Part shown: one piece after another, positions 6,477 to 15,658 of the stretch
How positions within the stretch are numbered: position 1 is the stretch's first letter
How the letters are laid out: each line of letters starts with the position of its first letter
Made by a program: the position numbers and the translations under genes
Source of the DNA: Legionella massiliensis
GTDB taxonomy: Bacteria; Pseudomonadota; Gammaproteobacteria; Legionellales; Legionellaceae
DNA: 64,000 bases
Reading direction: 5' to 3'
NCBI RefSeq assembly: GCF_000756815.1
Contig: NZ_CCVW01000001.1
Coordinates: 1,106,001-1,170,000, forward strand
The notes under the pieces: model-generated
The model's input: the letters and a program-made list of their open reading frames with translations, nothing else
What the model was told of the DNA's origin: nothing
Database searches by the model: none

Positions 6477-8154
6477 TGAAACTATCCCATATTTTCAATA
6501 CCTCTGGTGATTCGCCCCCATGAACCAGTGCTTTTGTTCCAATCTTGACTAATAACGGTGCAGGAATAGAACGACCACAAATTAATGCTTCACCAGTTGA
6601 TAAGCTTGGTAATTCGTCTAAATCAGCTTTACTCACCATATCAGATGCTTTTGCAATAAATCGCTGATCATCAGGATTTTTTAATCTCATGGTAATCAAC
6701 GTATTGCATTGGGAGGTTACATCAGAATCAAGCTTAGATGGTCTTTGGCTTACAATGCCAAATCCAACACCAAATTTACGGCCCTCACCAGCAATTTTCT
6801 TAATGATTCTGTGGCTAACGGCATTGCCACCGGCTGGTGCAAAATTATGTCCCTCTTCATATACAAGAAAACAGGGGCGTAAAGGATCTGTTTTGCTAGA
6901 AGCTGCTCTGAGTATTTCACTACTTAGCAAACCACAAACTACCTGTTTTGCTGTATCACTTAGGCCTTGAAGATCTATGACTACAAGACGACCTTTACGA
7001 TTTGAAGGACGACCTACCATTTGGTAAATATCAGTTGGTTCTTTCATAGTTGCAGAGTAAAAGCTCTGAGCTTCATTTAAAATTCGGCTTAATTTCATTG
7101 ATGCTACAGCAGCGCTGCGTCCATTTAGTGCTTTAGCTTCGGCCTCTGACAGGTCATCCCATGCTCTGATTTCCTCAATGCCATCGCCAAGAAAAAATCT
7201 GAGTCTATTAATATCTCTTGGTTCTGTCTTATCATGTGTTCTCCAATAACGAATCGCTACATCAAGAACACGTTGTTGAGGTTCTGTCAGCCCAGGTAAA
7301 ATTTCTGAAATATCATCCATTTCGAATCGATCAAATTGCAGGGCTAAAGGATTGTTTTTATTTGCATACTTATACTTGAAGGATTCATGCTGAGGTGTAT
7401 AAATCTGTATTCCCGCTCCTGAACTATGAAGACGCTCCATCATTGCTTTAATTTCAGGTAACGTTTTTTGGTCGCGAACATCTTCAACATCATTAAAGTT
7501 ATTATTAAAATGCAATTTACCTTTTGCAAGAGCTTTACCGTATTCCCCATGAGGGTCAAATACCACGACTGTACCATTATTAATAGCGACCAAGCGTTCA
7601 ATAATTCTACCAACGGTGTAAGACTTACCTGAACCCGTCATAGCCAAAATTGCCATATGTTCTGTTACCAGTTTGTTTACATCTAAAAAAACTGGAACGG
7701 TATTTTCACCACGCTCATAACCTATTAAATTTCCTATATGAAGGCTTGTGTGCTCATTAAACTCATAGAAATCAGATAGAAATTGAAAATCAACGGTTTC
7801 AACTTTAGCACCAGGATCTAATGGCCTTCTTGGAATTTTAATCTGTCTAGTTGCAGGATCACGGTAGCCAACTAATTCAAGATTTGCATATAAATGCTCC
7901 CCGGTTACATTGGCACCAGGCAATAATTCCAGTTCGGTCACTGCATCTCCAAATCCAGAATTATAGAGCATATTGGACCGATGAATTTTCATGATGCGAC
8001 CTAAAACCGGGACTGCTTGTTCATCTTGTCTCTCTTTATGCATGATACGAACAAACTCGCCCCGTCGGACTGAGAATGAATCCTCTATAATCATGGTAAG
8101 TTTTGAGGCTTCGCCTGTATTACCTACCAATTTACCTAATACTTTATGTTTCAT
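6469..8154 (-). CDS. HerA-type hexameric DNA-translocating ATPase
   Basis: The 561-residue protein starts with a HAS-barrel-like segment (residues 1-95), followed by the HerA/FtsK-like ATPase. Walker A is AMTGSGKSYTVGR, with K177. Further on are VVIDLQGLSD and the Walker B-like LVYEEGHNFAP, where HerA has the double Glu and the conserved His/Asn. GRKFGVGFGIVSQRPSKL is typical of the HerA arginine-sensor region. HerA proteins form hexameric rings that pump DNA and work with NurA-type nucleases. The adjacent upstream gene here is NurA-like. In this operon it is probably the motor that delivers DNA to a nuclease. Confidence 0.88.
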   Translation of the reverse strand: MKHKVLGKLVGNTGEASKLTMIIEDSFSVRRGEFVRIMHKERQDEQAVPVLGRIMKIHRSNMLYNSGFGDAVTELELLPGANVTGEHLYANLELVGYRDPATRQIKIPRRPLDPGAKVETVDFQFLSDFYEFNEHTSLHIGNLIGYERGENTVPVFLDVNKLVTEHMAILAMTGSGKSYTVGRIIERLVAINNGTVVVFDPHGEYGKALAKGKLHFNNNFNDVEDVRDQKTLPEIKAMMERLHSSGAGIQIYTPQHESFKYKYANKNNPLALQFDRFEMDDISEILPGLTEPQQRVLDVAIRYWRTHDKTEPRDINRLRFFLGDGIEEIRAWDDLSEAEAKALNGRSAAVASMKLSRILNEAQSFYSATMKEPTDIYQMVGRPSNRKGRLVVIDLQGLSDTAKQVVCGLLSSEILRAASSKTDPLRPCFLVYEEGHNFAPAGGNAVSHRIIKKIAGEGRKFGVGFGIVSQRPSKLDSDVTSQCNTLITMRLKNPDDQRFIAKASDMVSKADLDELPSLSTGEALICGRSIPAPLLVKIGTKALVHGGESPEVLKIWDSFSE

Positions 8155-8157
8155 ATT

Positions 8158-9294
8158 TTATTCATCCTCAAATAATCCAGATAGCCATATATCTTCTACT
8201 TCATTTTTCTTCATTTCTGAAACCAGTGTATTGCGATAATAATCGGTAAATTGTTCTAGCATTTTTAATTGCTGCAAACCAAGTATTTGGGGTAGGGGTA
8301 CGCTCTTATGATGGCTTTGCATATCAAGAATCATTAGCTTCCACGCAACATTATCTAATGCTACAGAATCCCAATCGGTTTCTTCACCTGCCATTTGTAT
8401 CATCTGAATTTCACCCTGGTTCCCCCCTTTAAAATGAAACCCAATCAACCCCTCAGAAACGATTTCGACTGGTTCAATGCGTGTATGTTTTTCAGTTATT
8501 CGAAATGCAATGGTACGGTTAAATGATCCTAATATCCCTTTAATGAATCGATAGTCCCCAATTCCTTTAAGTTTAGTCTCTATCCCAATTAAAGAAGTTG
8601 CCTTTTCTGCTTTAAAACCATCAGACAATAACAAATGCTTACGACCTTCTTCCGTCCTTAAATCCTGATACGCTATATTGACAATGGCGCTAAATCGTTG
8701 TGCCATGATACTCACAAGAACAGGACCATTCTTATTCCATGGAAAAAGGCTATTTCTATATTGCTCCCAAAACTTTCTTATAACAGAAAGAGTTTTTGCA
8801 TATTCAGCAACATGTTGAAGATGATGGCTAAGTGGTGCCATCTCCCTTTCTAAAAACAAAGGGGTGTCTATGATTATTAGTTGTGGCACCTCTTCTTTCT
8901 TGAGTGTTCGTTCAATCAATTCATAAGATTGCCTGATTGCAATTAATTCCAGTCTTTTGGTTTGTGCTTCAATGTCAATATCATCTAGCTCTGCCACTGA
9001 ATCACTTCCTTGAGTGCTCACTTTATTGTCTGCAATCAGCATGTCTGTTCTGACTGCTGCTGAAGAATAAATAAATCCACCTAATGCTTTTTTGATGCAA
9101 TACTTTGTTGCAATTCCAGTTAACGACAAATTCATTTGCGCGGGTCTATTTACTGGTTTTATCAACCCGGCTTCACGAAATAAGGGCGCTACAGACTCTA
9201 TATCTCTAATTTGTTTTAAAAGACGGCCAGCACTGCCTGGTAATCTAATTTGACTCTCTACAGCTAATGTTTGCGCCAGACTAGCTTCTCTCAT
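8158..9294 (-). CDS. NurA-like nuclease candidate, partner of the HerA ATPase
   Basis: The 378-residue protein is encoded directly upstream of the HerA-like gene with a 3-bp gap. NurA-like features are a strand-rich N-terminal half with a late acidic position (RTDMLIADNKVS), the hydrophobic strand before an Asp (PQLIIIDTPLFLEREM) and a helical QSYELIERTL segment between them. The C-terminal region contains IQMIQMAGEETDWDSVALDN. HerA and NurA are usually neighbours, which strengthens the call, but the catalytic Asp pair is not as clear as in archaeal NurA. If right, it would provide 5'-3' exonuclease or endonuclease activity driven by the HerA motor. Confidence 0.5.
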   Translation of the reverse strand: MREASLAQTLAVESQIRLPGSAGRLLKQIRDIESVAPLFREAGLIKPVNRPAQMNLSLTGIATKYCIKKALGGFIYSSAAVRTDMLIADNKVSTQGSDSVAELDDIDIEAQTKRLELIAIRQSYELIERTLKKEEVPQLIIIDTPLFLEREMAPLSHHLQHVAEYAKTLSVIRKFWEQYRNSLFPWNKNGPVLVSIMAQRFSAIVNIAYQDLRTEEGRKHLLLSDGFKAEKATSLIGIETKLKGIGDYRFIKGILGSFNRTIAFRITEKHTRIEPVEIVSEGLIGFHFKGGNQGEIQMIQMAGEETDWDSVALDNVAWKLMILDMQSHHKSVPLPQILGLQQLKMLEQFTDYYRNTLVSEMKKNEVEDIWLSGLFEDE

Positions 9295-10135
9295 TTGACC
9301 ATTCCTCTTTTAGTCGTTCAGTATAAATCCAGTATGGGGATTGCTGTAATGCGTTGATTCCTTTATCAGATAAACCATTGCTGCTTAAAAAGCCTGCTTG
9401 TTCTAATCGTTCAAAGCCAGTGTCAATCTCCTGGTCACTAAAGGAAAAGATACCCATTCGATTTTGTTTTAATAAATGAATAATTTCTTCTCTATTTTGT
9501 AGGTTAAGGGCATCTATACAAACCATTAAACCAAAATCAGTCTTTTCAAGAGATGGTTGATGTTCATCTGATATTTTATGAGGTTGAGTTCCTGGTTTGC
9601 CAGCTAACCTAAGCAATTGTAAAAGCCAGTCAGTCACTTCATCAGTGTGATTCAATAATGAAATAGACCACAAAGGCAAACAAGTTGCGGAAAATACACC
9701 ACTACCTGAATGTGTTTTAAAATAGCGAGTATTAATGGTCAGATTTTTCCATTGATATCCTAGTTGTCGATCAGTCTCACCATCCATCCCGTCAATTCGT
9801 GTGGCAACCTCAGGAACGATTTGGGAATAAAGAGTTTTGAAACAATTGATATCAGCAAGATCTACGACTGTTTCTAGAAAAGAAATTCTCCAATCTAAGG
9901 ATGAGTATATCTTGCCTGGATTAAAAGGAGGAATTAGTAGCAAACAACACGCGGGTTGGGAGGCCCAACGCCACCAATTTAATTTTTGATTGTCTTCTAA
10001 TTCTTGAAATTGATTACCATGAATTAATACCATTCCACTATGAGGAAGCTCTTCAAATATTAGGGCGTTTAGTTGAGATTGAAAAAATCGGCCATGTCGA
10101 TGTTGGCTTAATTCAGGCTCTAAATAGAGGTTCAT
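9281..10135 (-). CDS. Uncharacterised defence-operon protein with winged-helix-like C-terminus
   Basis: The family is not recognised. The 284 residues start with LYLEPELSQHRHGRFF and a Trp-rich segment (KLNWWRWASQPACCLLLIPP). The C-terminal ~70 residues (REEIIHLLKQNRMGIFSFSD, then QEIDTGFERLEQAGFLSSNG) look like a winged helix in which the last strand pair follows a short helix. This could bind DNA or a protein partner. It overlaps the NurA-like gene by 14 bp and the large ATPase gene by 4 bp, so it is translated as part of the operon. No catalytic motif is visible. Confidence 0.6.
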   Translation of the reverse strand: MNLYLEPELSQHRHGRFFQSQLNALIFEELPHSGMVLIHGNQFQELEDNQKLNWWRWASQPACCLLLIPPFNPGKIYSSLDWRISFLETVVDLADINCFKTLYSQIVPEVATRIDGMDGETDRQLGYQWKNLTINTRYFKTHSGSGVFSATCLPLWSISLLNHTDEVTDWLLQLLRLAGKPGTQPHKISDEHQPSLEKTDFGLMVCIDALNLQNREEIIHLLKQNRMGIFSFSDQEIDTGFERLEQAGFLSSNGLSDKGINALQQSPYWIYTERLKEEWSNERS

Positions 10136-13100
10136 ACATTGCCTCCAAAAGTTAACTGTATTTTTAAAATACCTTCGTTTACGAGTAACTTTTGTTCATC
10201 ATCTGACAGTTGGGGACTCTGATTTTTTAATAAACCCTCGGCAATTTGACACCAGCGCTCTAATAAAACTGATGTACCCGAAAGTGCTTCTTGAGCTTGT
10301 GATTTCCATTGTTGCAAATAAATATCTAAGCCAATGTTTAAATCATGTAAGGACAAGTCTTTAATATCTTCCTCTGATATGGCTTTTATTTCCTCGAGTC
10401 CTTTCGCACGTAACAATGGATTAATCAGCGGACGAAGTTGGCTATTTGTCTGATTGAGTTTCTCTTGGCGATAACGATTAAGTGCGTTTTCACAAGACCT
10501 CAATTTTCCGCCCAAGCCACTCAATTGTCTTTTTATAGGACCTAGTAATTGTTCTGGTGCATTGGTGATGGCAGAAAATTGACCTCGATGTGTTTGCTCA
10601 ACAAACCGCTGACGAATTAAATCAATCTCATCTTCCATACCTTCAAAGCTTTCATGAATCAGAGCAAGTTGATTTTGTAATTCCAATAATATGAGAGGAT
10701 GCTCATTATCCGGATAATCAACTGGTAGTTGCTCATCTAGGCTGGCGATAGCCTTTCTAATCCGAGCATCTAAATCCAATACTGTATCATTAACATCTTT
10801 ATATTGTTCAAGAAAATGATGATAAGTTTTTAAAATGTATCTACTGATATCCTCAATTTTTTTAAACGTATTACTCGGCAAATCATAACCGACTTCTTCC
10901 GCTAACAGGGAAAGTCTTTCTGACGCTTTGTTTAATTGCAAAGATCTTAAATAATGCAGCAATGTTTCAGAACCTGCCTGAGCCTCCTTTTCTTGAGTGG
11001 CTGTGTTTCGACTCCCCTGAAGGGCGCCCTGAATAATATTACTGATTGTTTGTAGTGATAAGGTGAATAACCGGCGTGGAAATGGAAAGGCTGCCTTGAG
11101 GTCATTTTCAATATATTCTAATAAAGCGTCTACGCGTTCATTGATATTTTTAGCGCCAGTTGAAACAAATTCCGCAAATAATCTCGCACGTTCAATACGT
11201 TCATATAACGAAACTTCTTTGTCTTCTAAAGAAATATTACGTAGATTATCTAGTCTTACTCTAGGCAAGGGATTTGGATAAACTTTTTTCAAATCAGCGA
11301 TAATCGCTAATCGCCTCTTAATGATTAAAGGAAGTTGTTCAAGAGCATCTTCCAGGCTACCGATTAAATTTTCTTCTTGATTTTTTAATGCTGAAAAGCA
11401 CTCATCAGCGTCTTTTAAACAATCCAATGCTTCAGTAGTCTGTGTTCCCTGAGGAGACTTACCCCTGGGTGCAAATAAGTCACTAATTTTGGTAAAACCA
11501 TAAACCTGTTCTAATGTAGCTATTACTTGAGGATAATCATCAGGACCAGTGCCTTCAAGCCAGTTGTTGGCTTCTGTAAGTGCATTATCAAGCTCAGCTC
11601 GAGAAATGTTGATATAACATGATGACTTTGTAGAGTTATCTTCTAATTTTAAAAGATGTAGCTCGCGGCACCACCACATCCAGTCATCAAAGACATTCTT
11701 ATCATTCAAACCATTACTGGCGCCAGACCACAAATAACCCCAGTACCATTCTTTTCTGGCCTTTTCGATTGTCCATTTTGTGAGTTTTGCTGGGTTAGCA
11801 ATTTTTGCCAAAAATGCAGGAAAGTGAGCCTGCGCATTTGCTGGCTGTTCAAGATCCGTAAATAACCCAGCCTGTTCATGACGGCTATAGCCTTGGGCTT
11901 GAGCTTTACTTCCCACTAACAAACGCCCAAAGAGTGATACCAATGCCTCAACGTCAATGTGATGCTCTGGTGTGAGCGCGTGCAAACCACCTAGTTTTGG
12001 CTGTTGGATTGCAAATAATTTCCACGTATTTAATAAAAGTTGACGTTCATCCAGATTTAATTTTCCAGATGGACGTAAAGGCCAGGCTATCAACCCTCGG
12101 TAGGATAGTGACCGTCGCCATTGGTGAATACGTTGATAAGCAAAATCACGTATGCTATTCAATCGTCCTTTGAATTTGGTTGTAAAAATTTCTTCCTTTA
12201 AATTAAATTGAAGGCAATGTTTTTGAGGTAACCCGATACGCTCTAAAACATCAATTTCACTAGTGTTCAAATGATAGATCAAAATATCATCATGCAGTTG
12301 TGTATCGCTTTCATTTCCATTTGCTATATACCAGTCATTTACCGCAACCGAGCCTGTAAACGCCATGACAGGTATACGACCTTCACCATCTTCACGAACT
12401 CTGGCTATTAAAGCATGTAAGCTTTGTAATTCTTGTATATTGTTAACCCAGGCAAACCAGGCTAACCCTTTCGGGTGCAGCTTCAGCCCATCACAAAATT
12501 GTAGTCCTCCTAATAATCCTCTTCCTTGGCCTCGTGGTGTTATCTGAATAGCAAGACCGTCTCGTGTTGGATATGCTGGTTCATCATATTGCCATTGTTT
12601 ATCCAGTAAGCGAAACAATCCTGTTAATCTTGCCTGTGCTCGGGATAAAGGGTTCTTTGACCATTCTATCTCCGCATTTTTCATTGCTGCTTCATGATAG
12701 TCGGCCATCATAGCATCGCGAAAGATCATTGAATTATGATGTTGGCTGCGATAGCGCAAATCCAGGCGTAATAACATTGCAACACTAGGGCCAATATGTG
12801 TACTTTCAGATTCTGAAAGTTGCTGTTCTTGGCCAATAAATTTTTCCCATAGTGCATCAGCTGCAAATTCAGCCGCAGAATGACCATAAAGTAAAGCGAC
12901 CAATTGTTTGAAATCGCTTCGTATTAACGGAATTAATAACCCATCAGGACCAGCATTTTTTTCCGCAACAGCAAAGGTTTTAAGATTTTGCAACAAGGTC
13001 TTTAGGTTCAGTCCTTGGTCAACACTGGGATAAAACCATTCATCTTTATCCCGTTGAAACTTGGCATCGCTCAAAGCCAATCGACAATCGCTCTCGGACC

Positions 13101-14439
13101 ATTGGACCAGTCGATAGAGACTGACGACAGGTTCATCATACTCATTGACTAAAGGAAGTAATTCATTAATTCGTTCGTCTGCATTATTTAAAGATATTGG
13201 CAGTTGACCAAATAAAAGTGTGCGTGCTAACTGCAGCAATTGTCGGTCATTGGTTTTAATCCCTTCAATTGCTTCCGCATCGAGTACATGTCTGGCCACA
13301 CGTCCGGATGCATCCAAAACACTATCAAACAGTTCACCTGTAGAGGGAATAGCTTTACCGGCATTGGAAAAAGTCTCTAGCACAGCATCAACATTAGCCA
13401 TAATGACATTAAACCAGCCAAAATTGGCTCCACTCATAGCATAGGCTGCTTCCACCAGGCCAGTAGGGTAATCAAATCGAAGTTTCGAATTCTCTTTGAG
13501 CTGAGCCACATAATCAGAGACGTCAGAAAAGGCATTATGCTCAAGTTCCACTAATTCAAATCGACGAGCAGTCGATTGAATTTCTCGCAATTGTTGACCT
13601 AAAAGAGGGGAGCATAGGGCTACATAACGAAGCCAGGGTAATTTTCGGCGGGGATCTTCTTCTTTAATTGCTTTACCAATTAAACGAATTGCTTGTCCAT
13701 CTAGTTGGCTCGCTTCATCTCGTTCAAGTCCGAAAGTAGCCGCTTCTGCAACTGTTTCTAATTCATCTAGGACAACCAGTACGTATTGAATGCCAAATTG
13801 TTTTAAATATTGATAAGCTGCCTGCACCAGATTGGTGGCCAGTGTTTCATCATAATAAAGTGATTCATCGCTATGTTGTTGGCTCAGTTCCAATGCTTTG
13901 GCCAATTCTTCGTGCTCAAATCCCATGGGTTCCAATCGCCTCAGCGCTTGTTTGGCAATTTCACTTTGGATGGAATGATCAAATTTTTTGCTTGCCAAAG
14001 GCAATAAGGCTTTATATAACCCATAAGCAAACCAATTATCTGAATTTTGATATTCTGAAGCTACTTGAGAATAGCGTATATACAAACAAAGGTATTGATC
14101 GCGTCGGTGTTCATCATCAAAAAGTTGTGCTGATTCCAAACCGCCTTGTTTATTACGAACAAACCAGCCTTTAGAACAATCATTGATTTGAGCGATTAAT
14201 TCATAACCTAAACGTGATTTACCTTTTCCCCATTCCCCCTCAACGGCAAAAACATGAGCAAAACGATCGTCCTCATGATCAATGGTTTGAATAAAATTTT
14301 TATAGCGGTTAAAAAAAGTACTTTGTCCAACTAAAGGATCTCGAGGTGGATAATCAGAAACTCCGGTTGCAGCCCAACGGTGCTCCTTCACTGCCTTGGC
14401 AGTATAATCCTCAATTGATGTATGACTAATTTTACTCAT
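10132..14439 (-). CDS. Large (1435 aa) P-loop ATPase of the defence operon
   Basis: The N-terminal 400 residues hold a STAND/ORC-like P-loop domain. Walker A is VEGEWGKGKSRLGYE, with K74, and Walker B is YVLVVLDELETV, with D225 and E226. The rest is a very long mostly helical region, with coiled-coil-like stretches around residues 1030 to 1400. The size and the N-terminal ATPase with a long helical tail resemble BrxC/PglY of BREX and the large ATPase of MADS, but no obvious BREX partner such as PglZ is present. It may work as a sensor or a DNA-organising motor. It overlaps its neighbours by 4 and 8 bp. Confidence 0.75.
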   Translation of the reverse strand: MSKISHTSIEDYTAKAVKEHRWAATGVSDYPPRDPLVGQSTFFNRYKNFIQTIDHEDDRFAHVFAVEGEWGKGKSRLGYELIAQINDCSKGWFVRNKQGGLESAQLFDDEHRRDQYLCLYIRYSQVASEYQNSDNWFAYGLYKALLPLASKKFDHSIQSEIAKQALRRLEPMGFEHEELAKALELSQQHSDESLYYDETLATNLVQAAYQYLKQFGIQYVLVVLDELETVAEAATFGLERDEASQLDGQAIRLIGKAIKEEDPRRKLPWLRYVALCSPLLGQQLREIQSTARRFELVELEHNAFSDVSDYVAQLKENSKLRFDYPTGLVEAAYAMSGANFGWFNVIMANVDAVLETFSNAGKAIPSTGELFDSVLDASGRVARHVLDAEAIEGIKTNDRQLLQLARTLLFGQLPISLNNADERINELLPLVNEYDEPVVSLYRLVQWSESDCRLALSDAKFQRDKDEWFYPSVDQGLNLKTLLQNLKTFAVAEKNAGPDGLLIPLIRSDFKQLVALLYGHSAAEFAADALWEKFIGQEQQLSESESTHIGPSVAMLLRLDLRYRSQHHNSMIFRDAMMADYHEAAMKNAEIEWSKNPLSRAQARLTGLFRLLDKQWQYDEPAYPTRDGLAIQITPRGQGRGLLGGLQFCDGLKLHPKGLAWFAWVNNIQELQSLHALIARVREDGEGRIPVMAFTGSVAVNDWYIANGNESDTQLHDDILIYHLNTSEIDVLERIGLPQKHCLQFNLKEEIFTTKFKGRLNSIRDFAYQRIHQWRRSLSYRGLIAWPLRPSGKLNLDERQLLLNTWKLFAIQQPKLGGLHALTPEHHIDVEALVSLFGRLLVGSKAQAQGYSRHEQAGLFTDLEQPANAQAHFPAFLAKIANPAKLTKWTIEKARKEWYWGYLWSGASNGLNDKNVFDDWMWWCRELHLLKLEDNSTKSSCYINISRAELDNALTEANNWLEGTGPDDYPQVIATLEQVYGFTKISDLFAPRGKSPQGTQTTEALDCLKDADECFSALKNQEENLIGSLEDALEQLPLIIKRRLAIIADLKKVYPNPLPRVRLDNLRNISLEDKEVSLYERIERARLFAEFVSTGAKNINERVDALLEYIENDLKAAFPFPRRLFTLSLQTISNIIQGALQGSRNTATQEKEAQAGSETLLHYLRSLQLNKASERLSLLAEEVGYDLPSNTFKKIEDISRYILKTYHHFLEQYKDVNDTVLDLDARIRKAIASLDEQLPVDYPDNEHPLILLELQNQLALIHESFEGMEDEIDLIRQRFVEQTHRGQFSAITNAPEQLLGPIKRQLSGLGGKLRSCENALNRYRQEKLNQTNSQLRPLINPLLRAKGLEEIKAISEEDIKDLSLHDLNIGLDIYLQQWKSQAQEALSGTSVLLERWCQIAEGLLKNQSPQLSDDEQKLLVNEGILKIQLTFGGNV

Positions 14440-15658
14440 AATTCGCCTTTATTCTTGGAGATAACTCTAATGATTTTTCATTAATTTTAGCAGTTTTTGG
14501 TGATTTTATTTCATCACGCCATTGATTAGCTTGAGATCGTATTGCATAACGCAAATGTCTGGCAAAGCGGGAAAATGCTGGTTGGCCTTTTCGTCCATAA
14601 CAGACATCAGAAAAATCGGGGTGGATTTGATACTGCCCCTGTTCACCACCAATACCTTCTCTGTACTGCCAGACTTTGTGAGCTAATAGTGTGGCAATTA
14701 CTGGTGATAATGCGATATTTAAATCGTGTTGCTTCAAACCCGCAGGATAAAGCGACATATTAAGGCTATTTAAAATTCTTAAGATATAGGCCCCAAGAGA
14801 ACCGCAACTGAGCTCATCACTCTCTTTGCCTAGCACTAAAACCTGAATCTCAGCAGGATGGTAGGGTGATTGGCCTTCTGGCAACTCTAATAATAATCCT
14901 CCACTCCCTTCAACTTGAAGGACATTTTGCTCATATGTAATGAGGGCCAATAAATAGCACCAGGGATTTTTTAATACCCAATCAAGATTTTTAAGTGCAT
15001 GATTTTTCCCTGGAGTATCTTCAGTGGTATGTTTTTTTGATAGTGTTTGATCACTCAAAAGCCAAGCGCCATCACCAACAAATAAGCCTGGCTGAACAAT
15101 CGTCCGCCCAGAGCACCAATTAATATCAGGCCGACTGCCATCGGTAATGACGCCTGGCAATTTATCTAAGGATTGCTTTTGCCATTGAGATAACTGATAT
15201 GCTGCCCGCAAAACTCTGGCTAAAATTAAGCTTGCTTGATTTTGTTCGGCTGTTGTTCCCAATATTGTTCGTTCAAGAGATGTAAAAGTCGTCATGGCAA
15301 GACTGGCCTGAGGATAGAATGTTTCAATCCAAGCACTCGCATCACCTAATTCGGTGATTAAATGAATTAATACATTCTCATCAGTTAATTGACCAGCTTC
15401 CATACACCGCGCAGCCATGATTTGACACCAGCTTTGTTTAATCGTCTCATTCGTGGCAAGAATTGCGGCAATCAACTCGTAATCATTAAGCAATTGTGAG
15501 CGCACCGTGATCAAGCGCTGGCTTAAAACCCAATGGTAATTGTCAACGGTTGGATGGGCCAAGCCTACCAGTAAGCCATGTAATTCACCTTCCTGTAAAG
15601 GGCAAACACCTTGGGTTAATAATTGATTTAAAGGTTTTATCAAGGTATCTAGATTCAT
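14432..15658 (-). CDS. Uncharacterised defence-operon protein (408 aa)
   Basis: The family is not recognised. The N-terminal region (about 1-170) is mostly helical (LDTLIKPLNQLLTQGVCPLQ). The middle has a mixed segment with GGLLLELPEGQSPYHPAEIQ, and the C-terminus is basic, with several Arg (YGRKGQPAFSRFARHLRYAI) that could bind DNA. It overlaps the 1435-residue ATPase gene by 8 bp and the HsdS-like gene by 4 bp. Its place between the specificity protein and the large ATPase suggests a bridging role, but that is inference. Confidence 0.6.
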   Translation of the reverse strand: MNLDTLIKPLNQLLTQGVCPLQEGELHGLLVGLAHPTVDNYHWVLSQRLITVRSQLLNDYELIAAILATNETIKQSWCQIMAARCMEAGQLTDENVLIHLITELGDASAWIETFYPQASLAMTTFTSLERTILGTTAEQNQASLILARVLRAAYQLSQWQKQSLDKLPGVITDGSRPDINWCSGRTIVQPGLFVGDGAWLLSDQTLSKKHTTEDTPGKNHALKNLDWVLKNPWCYLLALITYEQNVLQVEGSGGLLLELPEGQSPYHPAEIQVLVLGKESDELSCGSLGAYILRILNSLNMSLYPAGLKQHDLNIALSPVIATLLAHKVWQYREGIGGEQGQYQIHPDFSDVCYGRKGQPAFSRFARHLRYAIRSQANQWRDEIKSPKTAKINEKSLELSPRIKANYE

